From assembly GCA_965219015.1 (NCBI GenBank), contig CBDCNH010000014.1, forward strand, positions 1 through 60,060: a stretch of DNA of 60,060 nt. Direction: 5' to 3'. Shown in pieces: positions 1-8,519 of the stretch (positions are counted from its first letter, which is position 1; the number at the start of each line of letters is the position of its first letter). The DNA is from CBDCNH01 sp965219015 (GTDB lineage Bacteria; Pseudomonadota; Alphaproteobacteria; Rhodobacterales; Rhodobacteraceae). The notes beneath the pieces are model-generated. The model searched no databases. It saw nothing but the letters and a program-made list of their open reading frames with translations, and had not been told where the DNA came from. Made by a program: the position numbers and the translations under genes.

Positions 1-11
1 GCGCCGGACCG

Positions 12-1301
12 CTAGCCGCCGCGCTCGGCGTAAGCCTCGAGCGCGGCGCGGCGGCCTTCTGCGAGGGGGACGACGGGGTCCGGATAGTCGTCGTCCGGGG
101 CGAGCCCCCACGACCGCGGCGCCGCCTCGAAGAACGCCAGCGCATCGGGCCCCGGCGCGTCTCCCGCAAGCTCGGCCACGAAGCGCCGCCGGTAGGCTCC
201 CTCGGGGTCGAACTTCGCCGCCTGCGTGTCAGGGTTGAAGACCCGGAAGTAGGGCGCGGCATCCGGCCCCGAACCCGCGACCCACTGCCAGCCCATCGCG
301 TTCGACGCCGGATCCCAGTCGATCAGGCACTCCTCGAACCACGCGCGCCCGACCCGCCAGTCGGTCAGCATGTGCTTCGTCAGATACGATCCCACCACCA
401 TGCGCGCGCGGTTGTGCATCGTCCCGGTCACGAACATCTCCCGCATCGCCGCGTCGACCAATTCGACGCCCGTCCTCCCCTGCTTCCAGCGAACGTCTCC
501 GCATCGCGCAGATCCGTCTGCCCGCGCGTCCATCCCGGCGGCCCAGACCGTCCGCACCCCGATCTCGCCCCAGGTGAGGTTCTCCGACAGCCCCGAGGTC
601 GCCTCGCGAGCGGGGTAGTTGCGCCCCTCCGCGTAACCGTCGAGCCGCTCGGAGAGGAACGCCCGCAGCCGCTCGCGGGCTGCCGCTTCGCCGACGCGCG
701 CGTGGCGCGCGACCACCGCCGCCCCACGGTCCATCCCGGCGCCGAGGGTCCAGTCCTCCAGACGGTCGCTGGCCGGCCACCGGTCCGGGCTCGGGAGCCT
801 GCGCGGCTTCGGATGGGGTGGCCCGGGGTCGCGGTCCTGCACGGCGCGCCAGTACGGCGAGTAGACCTTGTAGTATCCGCCCGTGCCGGTCTCGACGGTC
901 CAGGGTTCGTGGAGCACGTGCCCGGCATGGCTTGCGGGCGCCAGACCATCGGCCGCGAGCCCGTCCTTCACACCCATGTCACGTGCCTTGGCGTCGGGAT
1001 CGTACAGCCGCTCCCAGTGGACCGTCCGTGCCCCGGTCTCCGAGCAGAGCGTCCGCAGCGCCTCGAGCGCCCGGCCACGCCGCAGCACGAGCCGGCTTCC
1101 CATCGCTGCCAGCGTCTCGGCCAGCGCCGCGATCGCGCGCCCGAAGCGCCAGCGCGGCGCCGCGCCCATCGCCTCGGTGACCTCGTCGTGCAGCACCACC
1201 GGGATCACCGGGCCACCCGCATCGAGCGCCGCGCGGAGGGCCGCGTTGTCCGCGAGACGGAAGTCCCTGCGGACCCACCAGATCGCCGGCGGCGCGCTCA
1301 C
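12..1301 (-). CDS. phr: Deoxyribodipyrimidine photolyase (CPD photolyase class I type), internally shortened
   Basis: Light-driven, FAD-dependent repair of cyclobutane pyrimidine dimers is the family role. The N-terminal antenna domain shows WWVRRDFRLADN at about residues 8-19. The FAD domain shows VDAAMREMFVTGTMHNR (about 282-298) and WQWVAGSGPDAAPYFRVFNP. The protein is 429 residues against about 470 for the family. The shortfall sits at about residues 262-272, where the conserved helix bearing the WREF motif, which lines the dimer and FAD pocket, is absent between ADGS and WKQGRTG. The gene starts at a GTG that overlaps the stop of the upstream aminotransferase (GTGA). The family assignment is firm; catalytic function is doubtful unless the gap is an assembly deletion. 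Confidence 0.9.
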   Translation of the reverse strand: MSAPPAIWWVRRDFRLADNAALRAALDAGGPVIPVVLHDEVTEAMGAAPRWRFGRAIAALAETLAAMGSRLVLRRGRALEALRTLCSETGARTVHWERLYDPDAKARDMGVKDGLAADGLAPASHAGHVLHEPWTVETGTGGYYKVYSPYWRAVQDRDPGPPHPKPRRLPSPDRWPASDRLEDWTLGAGMDRGAAVVARHARVGEAAARERLRAFLSERLDGYAEGRNYPAREATSGLSENLTWGEIGVRTVWAAGMDARADGSARCGDVRWKQGRTGVELVDAAMREMFVTGTMHNRARMVVGSYLTKHMLTDWRVGRAWFEECLIDWDPASNAMGWQWVAGSGPDAAPYFRVFNPDTQAAKFDPEGAYRRRFVAELAGDAPGPDALAFFEAAPRSWGLAPDDDYPDPVVPLAEGRRAALEAYAERGG

Positions 1302-2524
1302 AGTACCGCGTCGAGCGCGCGGATGAGACGGTGCACCTCGTCCGCGGTCGTGTAGTGGACGAAGCTCAGGCGCAGCACGCCCCGGTGCGGGTCGACGCCC
1401 ATCGCCGACAGCGCGCGCCCGGCGTAGAAGTCGCCGCCGCCCGCCATGATGCCGTGGTGCGCGAGCTCGGCCGCGACCTCCGCGCCGGGCCGGTGCAGCT
1501 CGACCGCCACCGTCGGGGCGCGGTCCTGCGCCCGACGCGGCCCGAGCACGCGCACGTCGTTGCGCGCTCCGAGATAGTCGAGGAGCGGTCGCAGCAGCTC
1601 GACCTCGTGGCTCCGCATCAGGTCATGGACCACGCCCGCCCGCGCCATCGCGTCGCGTCCCGCCTTGAAGTGCCGCGCATAGACCGCGTCGACATAGTCC
1701 GCCATGCCCGCCGACGCTGCGATCTGCGCGTGGTCCGGCCCGGCGGGCGTGAAGCGCTTGGTCAGGTCGCCGGCGTTGAAGTGGTGGCCCTGCGCGGGCA
1801 GCTGCTCGGCGATCCCGCGCCGGATCGTCATGATCCCCTGGTGCGGCCCGTAGGTCTTGTAGGCCGAGAAGAGGTAGATGTCGGCGCCGAGCCGGCCCAC
1901 GTTCGGAAACCCGTGCGGCGCGTAGGACACGCCGTCGACGCAGACGAACGCCCCCGCCCGGTGCGCCAGCGCGGTGATCTCGGCGACCGGGTTGATCTCG
2001 CCCACGACGTTGGAGCAGTGCGGGAAGCACACGAGCCGCACCTTGCCGTCGAGGAGCGGCTCGAGGTCGTCCATGTCGAGATGCCCGGTGTCGCGGTCGA
2101 CGTGCCACTCGCGAACCTCGATCCCGTCCGCCGCCAGCCGCCGCCAGACGCCCGAGTTCGCCTCGTGGTCCTGATCGGTCACGACAATCGCCTCGCCGGG
2201 CTTCATCCACTGCCGGAACGCCTGGGCGAGCACGTAGGTATTGGCCGAGGTCGAGGGCCCGAAGCTCAGCTCGTCCTGCGCCACGCCGAGTATCCGCGAG
2301 AGCCGCGAGCGTGCCTCGTCCATCTCCGCGCCGCCGGCCCGTGACGCAGGGTAAGGCCCGTAGGGCTGGACCTTGCGCTCCTTGTAGAAGCGATGCAGCC
2401 GCCAGATGACGTAACGGCAGGTATAGGAGCCGCCAGCGTTCTCGAAAAAGGCGTGGTCCCTGAGCGACGTCTCGGAGAAGGCCGGGAATTGCGCCCGGAT
2501 GAAATCCGTGTCGAGCTCGCTCAT
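1298..2524 (-). CDS. Cysteine desulfurase-like aminotransferase, class V
   Basis: A PLP-dependent fold type I enzyme of the SufS/CsdA-like class V group, 408 residues. The probable Schiff-base lysine is K223 in SAYKTYGPHQG, preceded by the cofactor-binding stretch CVDGVSYAPHGFP. Early motifs include ENAGGS and FGPSTSANTY. The start is an ATG at 2524 preceded by AGGAGG at a 4-nt spacing; a longer reading frame upstream is not needed. It overlaps the photolyase start by 4 bp, so the two are probably co-transcribed. True desulfurase activity and substrate cannot be told from sequence; many of these stand-alone homologues act on other amino compounds. Confidence 0.85.
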   Translation of the reverse strand: MSELDTDFIRAQFPAFSETSLRDHAFFENAGGSYTCRYVIWRLHRFYKERKVQPYGPYPASRAGGAEMDEARSRLSRILGVAQDELSFGPSTSANTYVLAQAFRQWMKPGEAIVVTDQDHEANSGVWRRLAADGIEVREWHVDRDTGHLDMDDLEPLLDGKVRLVCFPHCSNVVGEINPVAEITALAHRAGAFVCVDGVSYAPHGFPNVGRLGADIYLFSAYKTYGPHQGIMTIRRGIAEQLPAQGHHFNAGDLTKRFTPAGPDHAQIAASAGMADYVDAVYARHFKAGRDAMARAGVVHDLMRSHEVELLRPLLDYLGARNDVRVLGPRRAQDRAPTVAVELHRPGAEVAAELAHHGIMAGGGDFYAGRALSAMGVDPHRGVLRLSFVHYTTADEVHRLIRALDAVL

Positions 2525-2630
2525 CAGGCCTCCTGCCGATGTCTGCTCGTCGGGCGGACATCTCGTTGGCGCGACCATAGAAGGGATCGACGGGGCTTCA
2601 AGGCGCAAAGGCTTGCGGCGAAGTCGCGCC

Positions 2631-3625
2631 TCAGGACGCCTGGACATCGACGACCACGCGCCCCCGCACGCCCCCCTTCAGGATCGCCGCACCGAGCTTC
2701 GGCAGGTCGGCGAGCGTCGCGGCAACCGTCATCGCCTCGAGCCGGTCGGCGGGCATCGCGGCCGCGAGCCGGTCCCAGGCGGCGACGCGCGTGGCATAGG
2801 GCTGCGTCACGCTGTCGATGCCGAGGAGGTTCACCCCGCGCAGCAGGAACGGGATCACGGAGGCGGGCAGCTCGGCGCCCCCCGCGAGACCGACCGCCGC
2901 GACGCTGGCGCCGTGCTTGAGCTGCCCGAGGAGCCGCGCCAGCATGGCGCCCCCGACCGCATCGATCGCCCGGCCCACGTCTCCGCCTCGAGGGGCCGCT
3001 TCACCGTCTCGGCGAGGTCGCTCCGCGCCACGATGCGCGTGGCCCCAAGGCCGCGAAGGTAATCCTCCGTCTCCGGCCGTCCCGTGACCGCCGCGACCTC
3101 ATGCCCTGCCGCGCCAAGCACCGCCGTGGCCACCGACCCGACGCCGCCCGACGCCCCGGTGACGAGCACCGGTCCCGCGCCCGGCACGAGCCCATGCGCC
3201 TCGAGCGCCATCACCGCGAGCATCGCCGTCAGCCCGGCCGTCCCGAGCGCCATCGCGGTCCGGGTCGTGAGGCCCTGCGCCAGCGGCACGAGGAAGTCGG
3301 CGGGCACCCGCGCGCGCGTCGCATAGCCGCCCCAGCGGGTCTCGCCGACACGCCAGCCGGTCAGCACCACCGCGTCGCCTGCGGCGTAGCGCGGGTCGTC
3401 CGATGCCGCCACGCGGCCGGAGAAGTCGATCCCCGGCACATGCGGCCAGGCGCGCACCAGGCCGCCGCCCGAGCCGAGGCAGAGCCCATCCTTGTAGTTC
3501 AGCGTCGAGTACTCGACGTCGACCGTCACCTCTCCCTCGGGCAGCCGGTCGTCGCTCATCTCCTGCACCGACGCATGAGGGGCGCCGGCCTCGTCCTTGT
3601 CCACGACAAGCGCGCGAAAGGTCAT
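2631..3625 (-). pseudogene. acuI: Acrylyl-CoA reductase AcuI / YhdH-type MDR oxidoreductase, single-base frameshift
   Basis: An NADPH-dependent zinc-free medium-chain reductase; AcuI reduces acryloyl-CoA to propionyl-CoA and protects DMSP-degrading bacteria from acrylate. The first frame runs from MTFRALVVDKDEAG through the nucleotide-binding loop VTGASGGVGSVA to LEAETWAG. The remainder, starting IDAVGGAMLARLLGQ and ending GRVVVDVQAS, is in another frame. Adding one G to the G run at about 2969-2971 joins the two into 331 residues, the normal family length. The start ATG overlaps the DinB-like stop by 4 bp (ATGA). It is either a recent inactivation or a homopolymer sequencing error; intact flanking residues favour the latter or a very young lesion. 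Confidence 0.85.
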
Positions 3626-4146
3626 GCGGTCTCCAGTGCGGGCATCGCGAAGAGGTCGGTGTCGGCAGGCCGTGCCCCTGCCGCCGTCAGCATCGCATGG
3701 ATCTGGCCGCGGTGGTGCGTCTGGTGGTTGAAAAGATGCGTCACGACGAGCGCGCGCGGCCGCGTCACCTCGCGCCCGAGCGCTCCCGAGAACCAATGCA
3801 GATCGCCCGCGATGTCCTGCCGCTCGAGGCCCGCGGCCCAGCCGCTGAGCGCCGCGTCCTCGGCCTGCCGTGCGGCCTTCAGCGCCTCCCAGTCGTCGTG
3901 CAGCGAGACGCTTCCCTTGATCCCGCCCGTCGGCGCCGCGCCCACCCCGAAGCGGCTGAGCCAGGTGCGGTCGGCCCAGAGGACATGCGACATCGTCGCC
4001 ATGATCGAGCCGAAGAACGCGCTCCGGTCAGCCCGTCGCGCCGCCTCGCCGAGCGGATCGGCGGCATTGATCTGCGCCCCGTTCTGCCAGGCCGAGTAAC
4101 GCGCCATGAGCCGCACCCAGCCCGGTCCGATCTCCATATCCTGCAT
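3622..4146 (-). CDS. DinB family protein
   Basis: A 174-residue four-helix-bundle protein of the DinB/YfiT metalloenzyme superfamily. The metal-binding histidine pattern is visible: a histidine in MATMSHVLWADRTW and the HxxxH pair in LFNHQTHHRGQIH. The conserved opening ARYSAWQN is also present. Members include bacillithiol- or mycothiol-dependent transferases, but most, as here, have no assigned substrate. The start ATG at 4146 gives MQDMEIGPGW. It is the first gene of the leftward group and overlaps acuI by 4 bp, and it diverges from the binding-protein gene at 4315. Confidence 0.85.
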   Translation of the reverse strand: MQDMEIGPGWVRLMARYSAWQNGAQINAADPLGEAARRADRSAFFGSIMATMSHVLWADRTWLSRFGVGAAPTGGIKGSVSLHDDWEALKAARQAEDAALSGWAAGLERQDIAGDLHWFSGALGREVTRPRALVVTHLFNHQTHHRGQIHAMLTAAGARPADTDLFAMPALETA

Positions 4147-4314
4147 GAGCGGCCCTCCCCCCGCGCGAGCGTCCGCGAGGCCGCACCCGATGGCAACCCC
4201 GCATCGCCCGGAAACCGGGCATCCCGGGTCCGCACGGGCCGACCGGCGATTAATTCCTTGAGGCGCATTCCCGCCTGCCCTAGCGTTTTCGCGACCGACG
4301 AGGGGAACCACCGC

Positions 4315-5364
4315 ATGACCGCACGCCAGACACTGCTCGCCACCACGCTCCTCGCGATGGTCGCGACGCGCACCTTTGCCGCCGATCCCGACCTTCTGGT
4401 GTTCGACTGGGCCGGCTTCGAGGATCCGAAGCTGCACATCGACTACACCGAGAAATACGGGCAGGAGCCGTCGTACAGCTTCTATGGCGACGACGACGAG
4501 GCGTTCCAGAAGCTCCAGTCGGGCTTCAAGGCCGACGTGGCGCATCCCTGCTCGCAGATGGTCCAGAAGTACCGCGACGCCGGGCTGGTCGAGCCCTGGG
4601 ACACCGCGAAGATCCCCGAGTACAAGGACATCACGCCCGCGTTCCTCGACTCGAAGTCGTTCGTCGACGACGAGGGCACCTGGTTCATCCCGACCGACTG
4701 GGCCTCGACCGCGATCGCATGGAACCGCAAGGAGGTGCCGCCCGAGGACGTGGCCTCGCTCGACGTGTTCGTGAACCCGAAGTACCAGGGCCGCATCTCG
4801 CTGCCGGACAACACCGACGACATCTGGGCGCTGGCGTATCTCGCCACCGGCGTCGACGACTGGACCACCGTGACGGACGCGCAGCTCGAGGCCGCGGCCG
4901 CGTGGCTTCGCAAGGCGCACGAGAACGTCCGCGCATATTGGGGCGATCCCGCCGAGATGGCGCAGCTGATGGCGACGGGGGAGGTGCTCGTCGCGTGGTC
5001 CTGGCCCGAAGGCGTGGGGCAACTCCGCAGCGACGGCTTCGACATCGGCTTCCAGCGCGAGGCCAAGGAAGGCTCGAGTGCGTTCCTGTGCGGCTATGTC
5101 AATCTCAAGGACGCGCCCGGCAAGGAGGACAAGGCCTACGACTTCATCAATGCCTGGCTCGATCCGCAAACCGCGCAGAACCTGCTCGATGACTTCGGCT
5201 ACGGCCATTCCAACGGCAAGGCGATGGAGGCGATCGGCAAGGCCGAGGTCGCCGATGCAGGGCTCGGCCCGGTCGACGTGCCGGTGCTGCAGCAGCTTCC
5301 GATGGACATCTCCATGCGGAACCGGATGTTGCAGGAGTTCGAGAAGATCAAGGCGGGGTTCTGA
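4315..5364 (+). CDS. Periplasmic ABC-transporter substrate-binding protein (spermidine/putrescine PotD type)
   Basis: A 349-residue extracytoplasmic solute-binding protein. A Sec signal peptide (MTARQTLLATTLLAMVATRTFAA, cleavage after AA at about 23) precedes LLVFDWAGFEDPKL, a typical PotD-family opening. Other family features are the middle block ISLPDNTDDIWALAYLATG and AYDFINAWLDPQTAQNLL near the C-terminus. The ligand is probably a polyamine or similar cation by family. No permease or ATPase gene lies nearby, so it is an orphan binding protein or works with a transporter elsewhere. A purine-rich GAGGGGAA lies upstream of the ATG. It reads towards ssrA. Confidence 0.85.
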   Translation: MTARQTLLATTLLAMVATRTFAADPDLLVFDWAGFEDPKLHIDYTEKYGQEPSYSFYGDDDEAFQKLQSGFKADVAHPCSQMVQKYRDAGLVEPWDTAKIPEYKDITPAFLDSKSFVDDEGTWFIPTDWASTAIAWNRKEVPPEDVASLDVFVNPKYQGRISLPDNTDDIWALAYLATGVDDWTTVTDAQLEAAAAWLRKAHENVRAYWGDPAEMAQLMATGEVLVAWSWPEGVGQLRSDGFDIGFQREAKEGSSAFLCGYVNLKDAPGKEDKAYDFINAWLDPQTAQNLLDDFGYGHSNGKAMEAIGKAEVADAGLGPVDVPVLQQLPMDISMRNRMLQEFEKIKAGF

Positions 5365-5390
5365 TCCGGCGGATCGTCCACAGTCGGCGC

Positions 5391-5419
5391 TTGCCGCAGC
5401 GCGCCGGATCGCCTATGTT
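5391..5419 (+). promoter_or_regulatory. Probable sigma-70 promoter of ssrA
   Basis: A TTGCCG -35 element (5391-5396), a 17-bp spacer and a TATGTT -10 element (5414-5419) would start transcription near 5426, just before the acceptor piece of the tmRNA gene. Called from consensus and position only. Confidence 0.5.
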
Positions 5420-5425
5420 GACGAT

Positions 5426-5745
5426 GTCTCGGGCAACCGGGACTATGGCGATAAACGCGCACGTAATAAGCGGATCGGACCCGGGGGCGGTACCCGGCGG
5501 CTCCACCAGACGCCCTCATTGGGGGAGGACGGGGCCGAAACAGGATCGACGAACGTCTAAAGGTGAATGCTTTTGCTCGGTGAGGTACCACCGTTATCGG
5601 TCCGAACATCACAGTTGCCAATGACAACCGTGCTCCGGCAATGGCTCTGGCTGCGTAAGCAGTCCGAGTCGCCGAAACTAAGCCCTTGCGCTTAGCAGCG
5701 TAAGGCGGGGTCCGCAGGCACCTGGCAACAGAAGCCTGCACTTTT
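5426..5745 (+). ncRNA. ssrA: tmRNA gene, circularly permuted (two-piece) alphaproteobacterial form
   Basis: tmRNA rescues stalled ribosomes and adds a degradation tag. The gene is permuted: the tRNA 3' half comes first and ends CGGCTCC-A-CCA at 5498-5508. A short spacer follows, then the 5' half begins GGGGCCG at 5531. These two segments pair fully as an acceptor stem, including a G-U at the third pair, the alanine identity element. The tag frame at 5617-5658 reads ANDNRAPAMALAA then TAA, with the ANDN start and hydrophobic AA end expected. The 3' end is set by a GCAGGC/GCCTGC stem (5714-5739) followed by TTTT. The RNA should be processed into two pieces by excision of about 5509-5530. The exact 5' end is inferred from the promoter. 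Confidence 0.93.
5714..5745 (+). terminator. 3' hairpin and T-run of ssrA
   Basis: GCAGGC (5714-5719) pairs with GCCTGC (5734-5739), followed by ACTTTT. It may serve as both the last structured element of the RNA and an intrinsic terminator. Confidence 0.5.
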
Positions 5746-5904
5746 CCCCCGTCGCGATACCCGCTTCGATCCTCCCGCAACCGGCGCCAACGATCGTTCC
5801 CGGAGAGGCGCATCACCTTGGCGCACCTCCCTGCCAACTGTTTGCGCCCGCGCAGCCCACAACCGGCCCTTGCGTTTCAGCGGTCACCCCCGCAGGCTCG
5901 CAGG

Positions 5905-6555
5905 ATGCGCGCATTCGCACTTGCCGGTCTCCTCGTTGCCCTCGCGCGCCCGGCGTTCGGCTGCGACACGGCTCTCCTGCTGGCGATCGACGTGTCGGGT
6001 TCCATCGACACGTCCGAGTTCAATCTCCAGACCGAAGGCATGGCCGCGGCGCTGACATCGCCCGAGATCGCCGACGCGCTTGTCGAAGGCGAAGTGGCAC
6101 TCGCGGTCGTGCAATGGTCCGGCGCCGGCAAGCAGGTCATCTCGATCGGGTGGCAGCGGATGGCGAGCCCGCAAGCCGTCGTAGCCTTTGCCGCGGATGC
6201 GGGGTCGATGGCGCGCGCCTACGTCGGCTCGGATACCGCGATCGGCGATGCCATTGCCTTCGCCGCGAGCGCCTTCGGGCCGGTGGCCGACTGCACGCGC
6301 CACGTGATAGACGTCTCGGGCGACGGACCGGAGAACTCCGGCCGGCCCACCGCGCTCGCCCGCCAGGCCGCCGAGAGAGCGGGCATCGAGATCAACGGCA
6401 TCGCCATCGAGAGCATGGGCCGCAGCCTCACCGGCTTTTACGAGCGCTTCGTGATCACCCGGCAGGGCTTCGTCGTCACCGCCATCGGGCATCTCGACTA
6501 CGCCCGCGCGATCAAGGCGAAGATCCTGCGCGAGCTGGAGAAGCTGACCGGCTGA
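5905..6555 (+). CDS. DUF1194 (von Willebrand A-like) secreted protein
   Basis: A 216-residue protein with a signal peptide (MRAFALAGLLVALARPAFG, cleavage before CD). It carries a vWA-like fold with a MIDAS-type metal site DVSGSID near residue 30 and a second conserved DVSGDGPENSG near residue 140, both hallmarks of DUF1194. It is predicted to be periplasmic. The molecular function of the family is unknown. The start at 5905 is chosen because it places the signal peptide at the N-terminus; the longer frame upstream adds only low-complexity residues. It lies downstream of ssrA and ahead of chrA, with a 177-bp gap in between. Confidence 0.8.
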   Translation: MRAFALAGLLVALARPAFGCDTALLLAIDVSGSIDTSEFNLQTEGMAAALTSPEIADALVEGEVALAVVQWSGAGKQVISIGWQRMASPQAVVAFAADAGSMARAYVGSDTAIGDAIAFAASAFGPVADCTRHVIDVSGDGPENSGRPTALARQAAERAGIEINGIAIESMGRSLTGFYERFVITRQGFVVTAIGHLDYARAIKAKILRELEKLTG

Positions 6556-6732
6556 GCGCCCGTCCATGCTTGACCGGACAATGCCCGACTGCGACGGTCG
6601 GCAGCGAAAAGCCCTGCGCCGCCCCCGTGAGGCGTCGTGTCCGTGGCTCGCATCCCCTGAGCCGTCAGACCGGACGCCCTCGATGCCCGCCTCGACGATG
6701 ACGATCCCGCGAAGCCCCCGAGACGGGCTTTC

Positions 6733-8007
6733 ATGGCCGCCCGCGAACCTCGCCGACCGGCGCGCGGCGTGACGCCCTCCCGTGCCGAGGCGACACGCGT
6801 CTTCGCGCGGATCGGACTTCTCTCGTTCGGAGGCCCCGCGGCGCAAATTGCGCTGATGCACCGAGAACTCGTCGAACGGCACGGCTGGCTCGGCGAAGCG
6901 GAGTTCCTGCGCGCGCTCTCGTTCTGCATGGTGTTGCCCGGGCCGGAGGCGATGCAGCTCGCGACCTATGCCGGCTGGCGGCTTCACGGCACGCGCGGCG
7001 GTCTGGTGGCGGGGCTTCTCTTCGTGCTGCCGGGGGCGGCGGCGGTGCTCGGGCTCGCGGCGGCCTACGCCGCGCTCGGCGCGCTGCCGGTGGTTCAGGC
7101 GCTCTTTGTCGGCGTGAAGGCCACCGTCGTCGTCATCGTTGTCGACGCACTTCTCCGCATCGGCCGGCGTGCGCTGGACGGCCGCGATGCCCGTGCCATC
7201 GCCCTCATGGCCTTCTTGGCCATCTTCGCGCTCCGCCTGCCCTTTCCGCTCATCATCGCGGCCGCTGCCCTCTGGGGCGCGTTCCGCGCGACCGGTGCCG
7301 CGGTCCCCGAGCCCGCACCATCGGTGCCGCTCGCGCGGACGCTTCGCACCGTCGGCCTCTGGCTTGGCGTCTGGCTTTTGCCCCTCGCACTCCTCGGCGG
7401 CACGCTCGCCGAGGTCGGTGCCTTCTTCGCGCGCCTTGCGGTCGTGACGTTCGGCGGCGCGTACGCAGTGCTGGCCTACATGGCGCAGGCCGCCGTCACC
7501 GAGCACGAATGGCTCACCGCTCCGCAGATGATCGACGCCCTCGGCCTCGCCGAGACCACGCCGGGCCCGCTCATCCTCGTCACGGAATTCGTGGGCTACC
7601 TCGCCGGCCACCGCAGGGGCGGCTTGGCGCTCGGCGTGGCGGCGGCGCTCGTCACGCTCTGGGCAACTTTCGCGCCCTGCTTCTTGTGGATCTTCGCCGG
7701 CGCCCCCTACGTCGAGCGCCTCGGCACCCGGCCGCGTCTCGCCGCGGCGCTCGCCGCCGTGACCGCAGCCGTCGTCGGGGTGATCCTCAACCTATCGGTC
7801 TGGTTCGCGCTCCACGTCGTCTTCCGCCGGCTGCGTGACGTGACGTTCGGTCCCGTGGCGCTGCTCGTGCCGGATCCCGCCTCACTCGACCTCGGCGCCG
7901 CGGCTCTTGCGGTGCTGGCGGCGTTTCTCCTGCTGCGCCTCCGCTGGTCCGTCTTGGCCGTCCTTGCGGTTGCGGCGGGCATCGGCGCGGCGCCCTCCGC
8001 GTTCTGA
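6733..8007 (+). CDS. chrA: Chromate transporter, long-chain CHR family
   Basis: A 424-residue inner-membrane protein with two homologous halves. Each half carries the CHR signature: FARIGLLSFGGPAAQIALMH with LPGPEAMQLATYAGW in the first, and FARLAVVTFGGAYAVLAYMAQ with TTPGPLILVTEFVGYLA in the second. About 10-12 hydrophobic segments are present. The family exports chromate by proton-linked exchange, giving resistance, though some members are sulfate- or oxyanion-linked. No chrB regulator is visible in the neighbourhood, so chromate specificity is inferred from family only. Confidence 0.9.
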   Translation: MAAREPRRPARGVTPSRAEATRVFARIGLLSFGGPAAQIALMHRELVERHGWLGEAEFLRALSFCMVLPGPEAMQLATYAGWRLHGTRGGLVAGLLFVLPGAAAVLGLAAAYAALGALPVVQALFVGVKATVVVIVVDALLRIGRRALDGRDARAIALMAFLAIFALRLPFPLIIAAAALWGAFRATGAAVPEPAPSVPLARTLRTVGLWLGVWLLPLALLGGTLAEVGAFFARLAVVTFGGAYAVLAYMAQAAVTEHEWLTAPQMIDALGLAETTPGPLILVTEFVGYLAGHRRGGLALGVAAALVTLWATFAPCFLWIFAGAPYVERLGTRPRLAAALAAVTAAVVGVILNLSVWFALHVVFRRLRDVTFGPVALLVPDPASLDLGAAALAVLAAFLLLRLRWSVLAVLAVAAGIGAAPSAF

Positions 8008-8072
8008 CCGGCGCCCCTTTTCATCGCGCCGCGATGGCTTATGCTTGGGCCGTCGCGATGGAAGGTTCGCCC

Positions 8073-8519
8073 GTGCCCCGGACGATCGACTATGGAAACC
8101 TGATGCACCGGGCCATGCGCGGCCTCATCGAGGACGTGCTCCGCTCCGTGTCCGAGACGGGACTTCCCGGAGAGCACCATTTCTTCGTGACCTTCGACAC
8201 CAATCATCCCGATGTCGCGCTCGCGCCGTGGTTGCACGACAGGTATCCCGGCGACATGACGATCGTGATCCAGAACTGGTTCGAGAACCTCAGCGTCGAT
8301 GCCGAAGGCTTCTCCATAACGCTCAACTTCGGCGATCAGCCGGAACCGCTCTACGTGCCCCTTGATGCGATCCGCACGTTCGTCGACCCCTCGGTCGAGT
8401 TCGGCCTCCGCTTCGAGACGCATGAAAGCGGGGACGACGAAGATGCGGAGACGGAGCCGGAGGAGGACGACGCGCCGCACGACGCCGAGGTCGTCAGCCT
8501 CGACAGCTTTCGCAAGTGA
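8073..8519 (+). CDS. sspB: SspB, alphaproteobacterial ClpXP adaptor
   Basis: SspB tethers ssrA-tagged proteins to the ClpX ATPase for degradation by ClpXP. The sequence has the conserved IDYGNLMHRAMRGLIE opening, FFVTFDTNHPDVAL and the ligand-groove strand MTIVIQNWFENL. An acidic tail ends in VVSLDSFRK, the kind of C-terminal ClpX-docking peptide these adaptors use. The start is taken at GTG 8073 because GGAAGG lies 7 nt upstream; ATGs at 8034 and 8058 lack a ribosome-binding site. The stop overlaps the GTG of fumC (GTGA). The tmRNA gene that makes its substrate tag lies 2.3 kb upstream. Confidence 0.9.
   Translation: MPRTIDYGNLMHRAMRGLIEDVLRSVSETGLPGEHHFFVTFDTNHPDVALAPWLHDRYPGDMTIVIQNWFENLSVDAEGFSITLNFGDQPEPLYVPLDAIRTFVDPSVEFGLRFETHESGDDEDAETEPEEDDAPHDAEVVSLDSFRK

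Noticed and set aside
372..1355. Long + strand ORF across the photolyase region
   Set aside because: Antisense shadow of the photolyase caused by high GC; no family motif and no ribosome-binding site.
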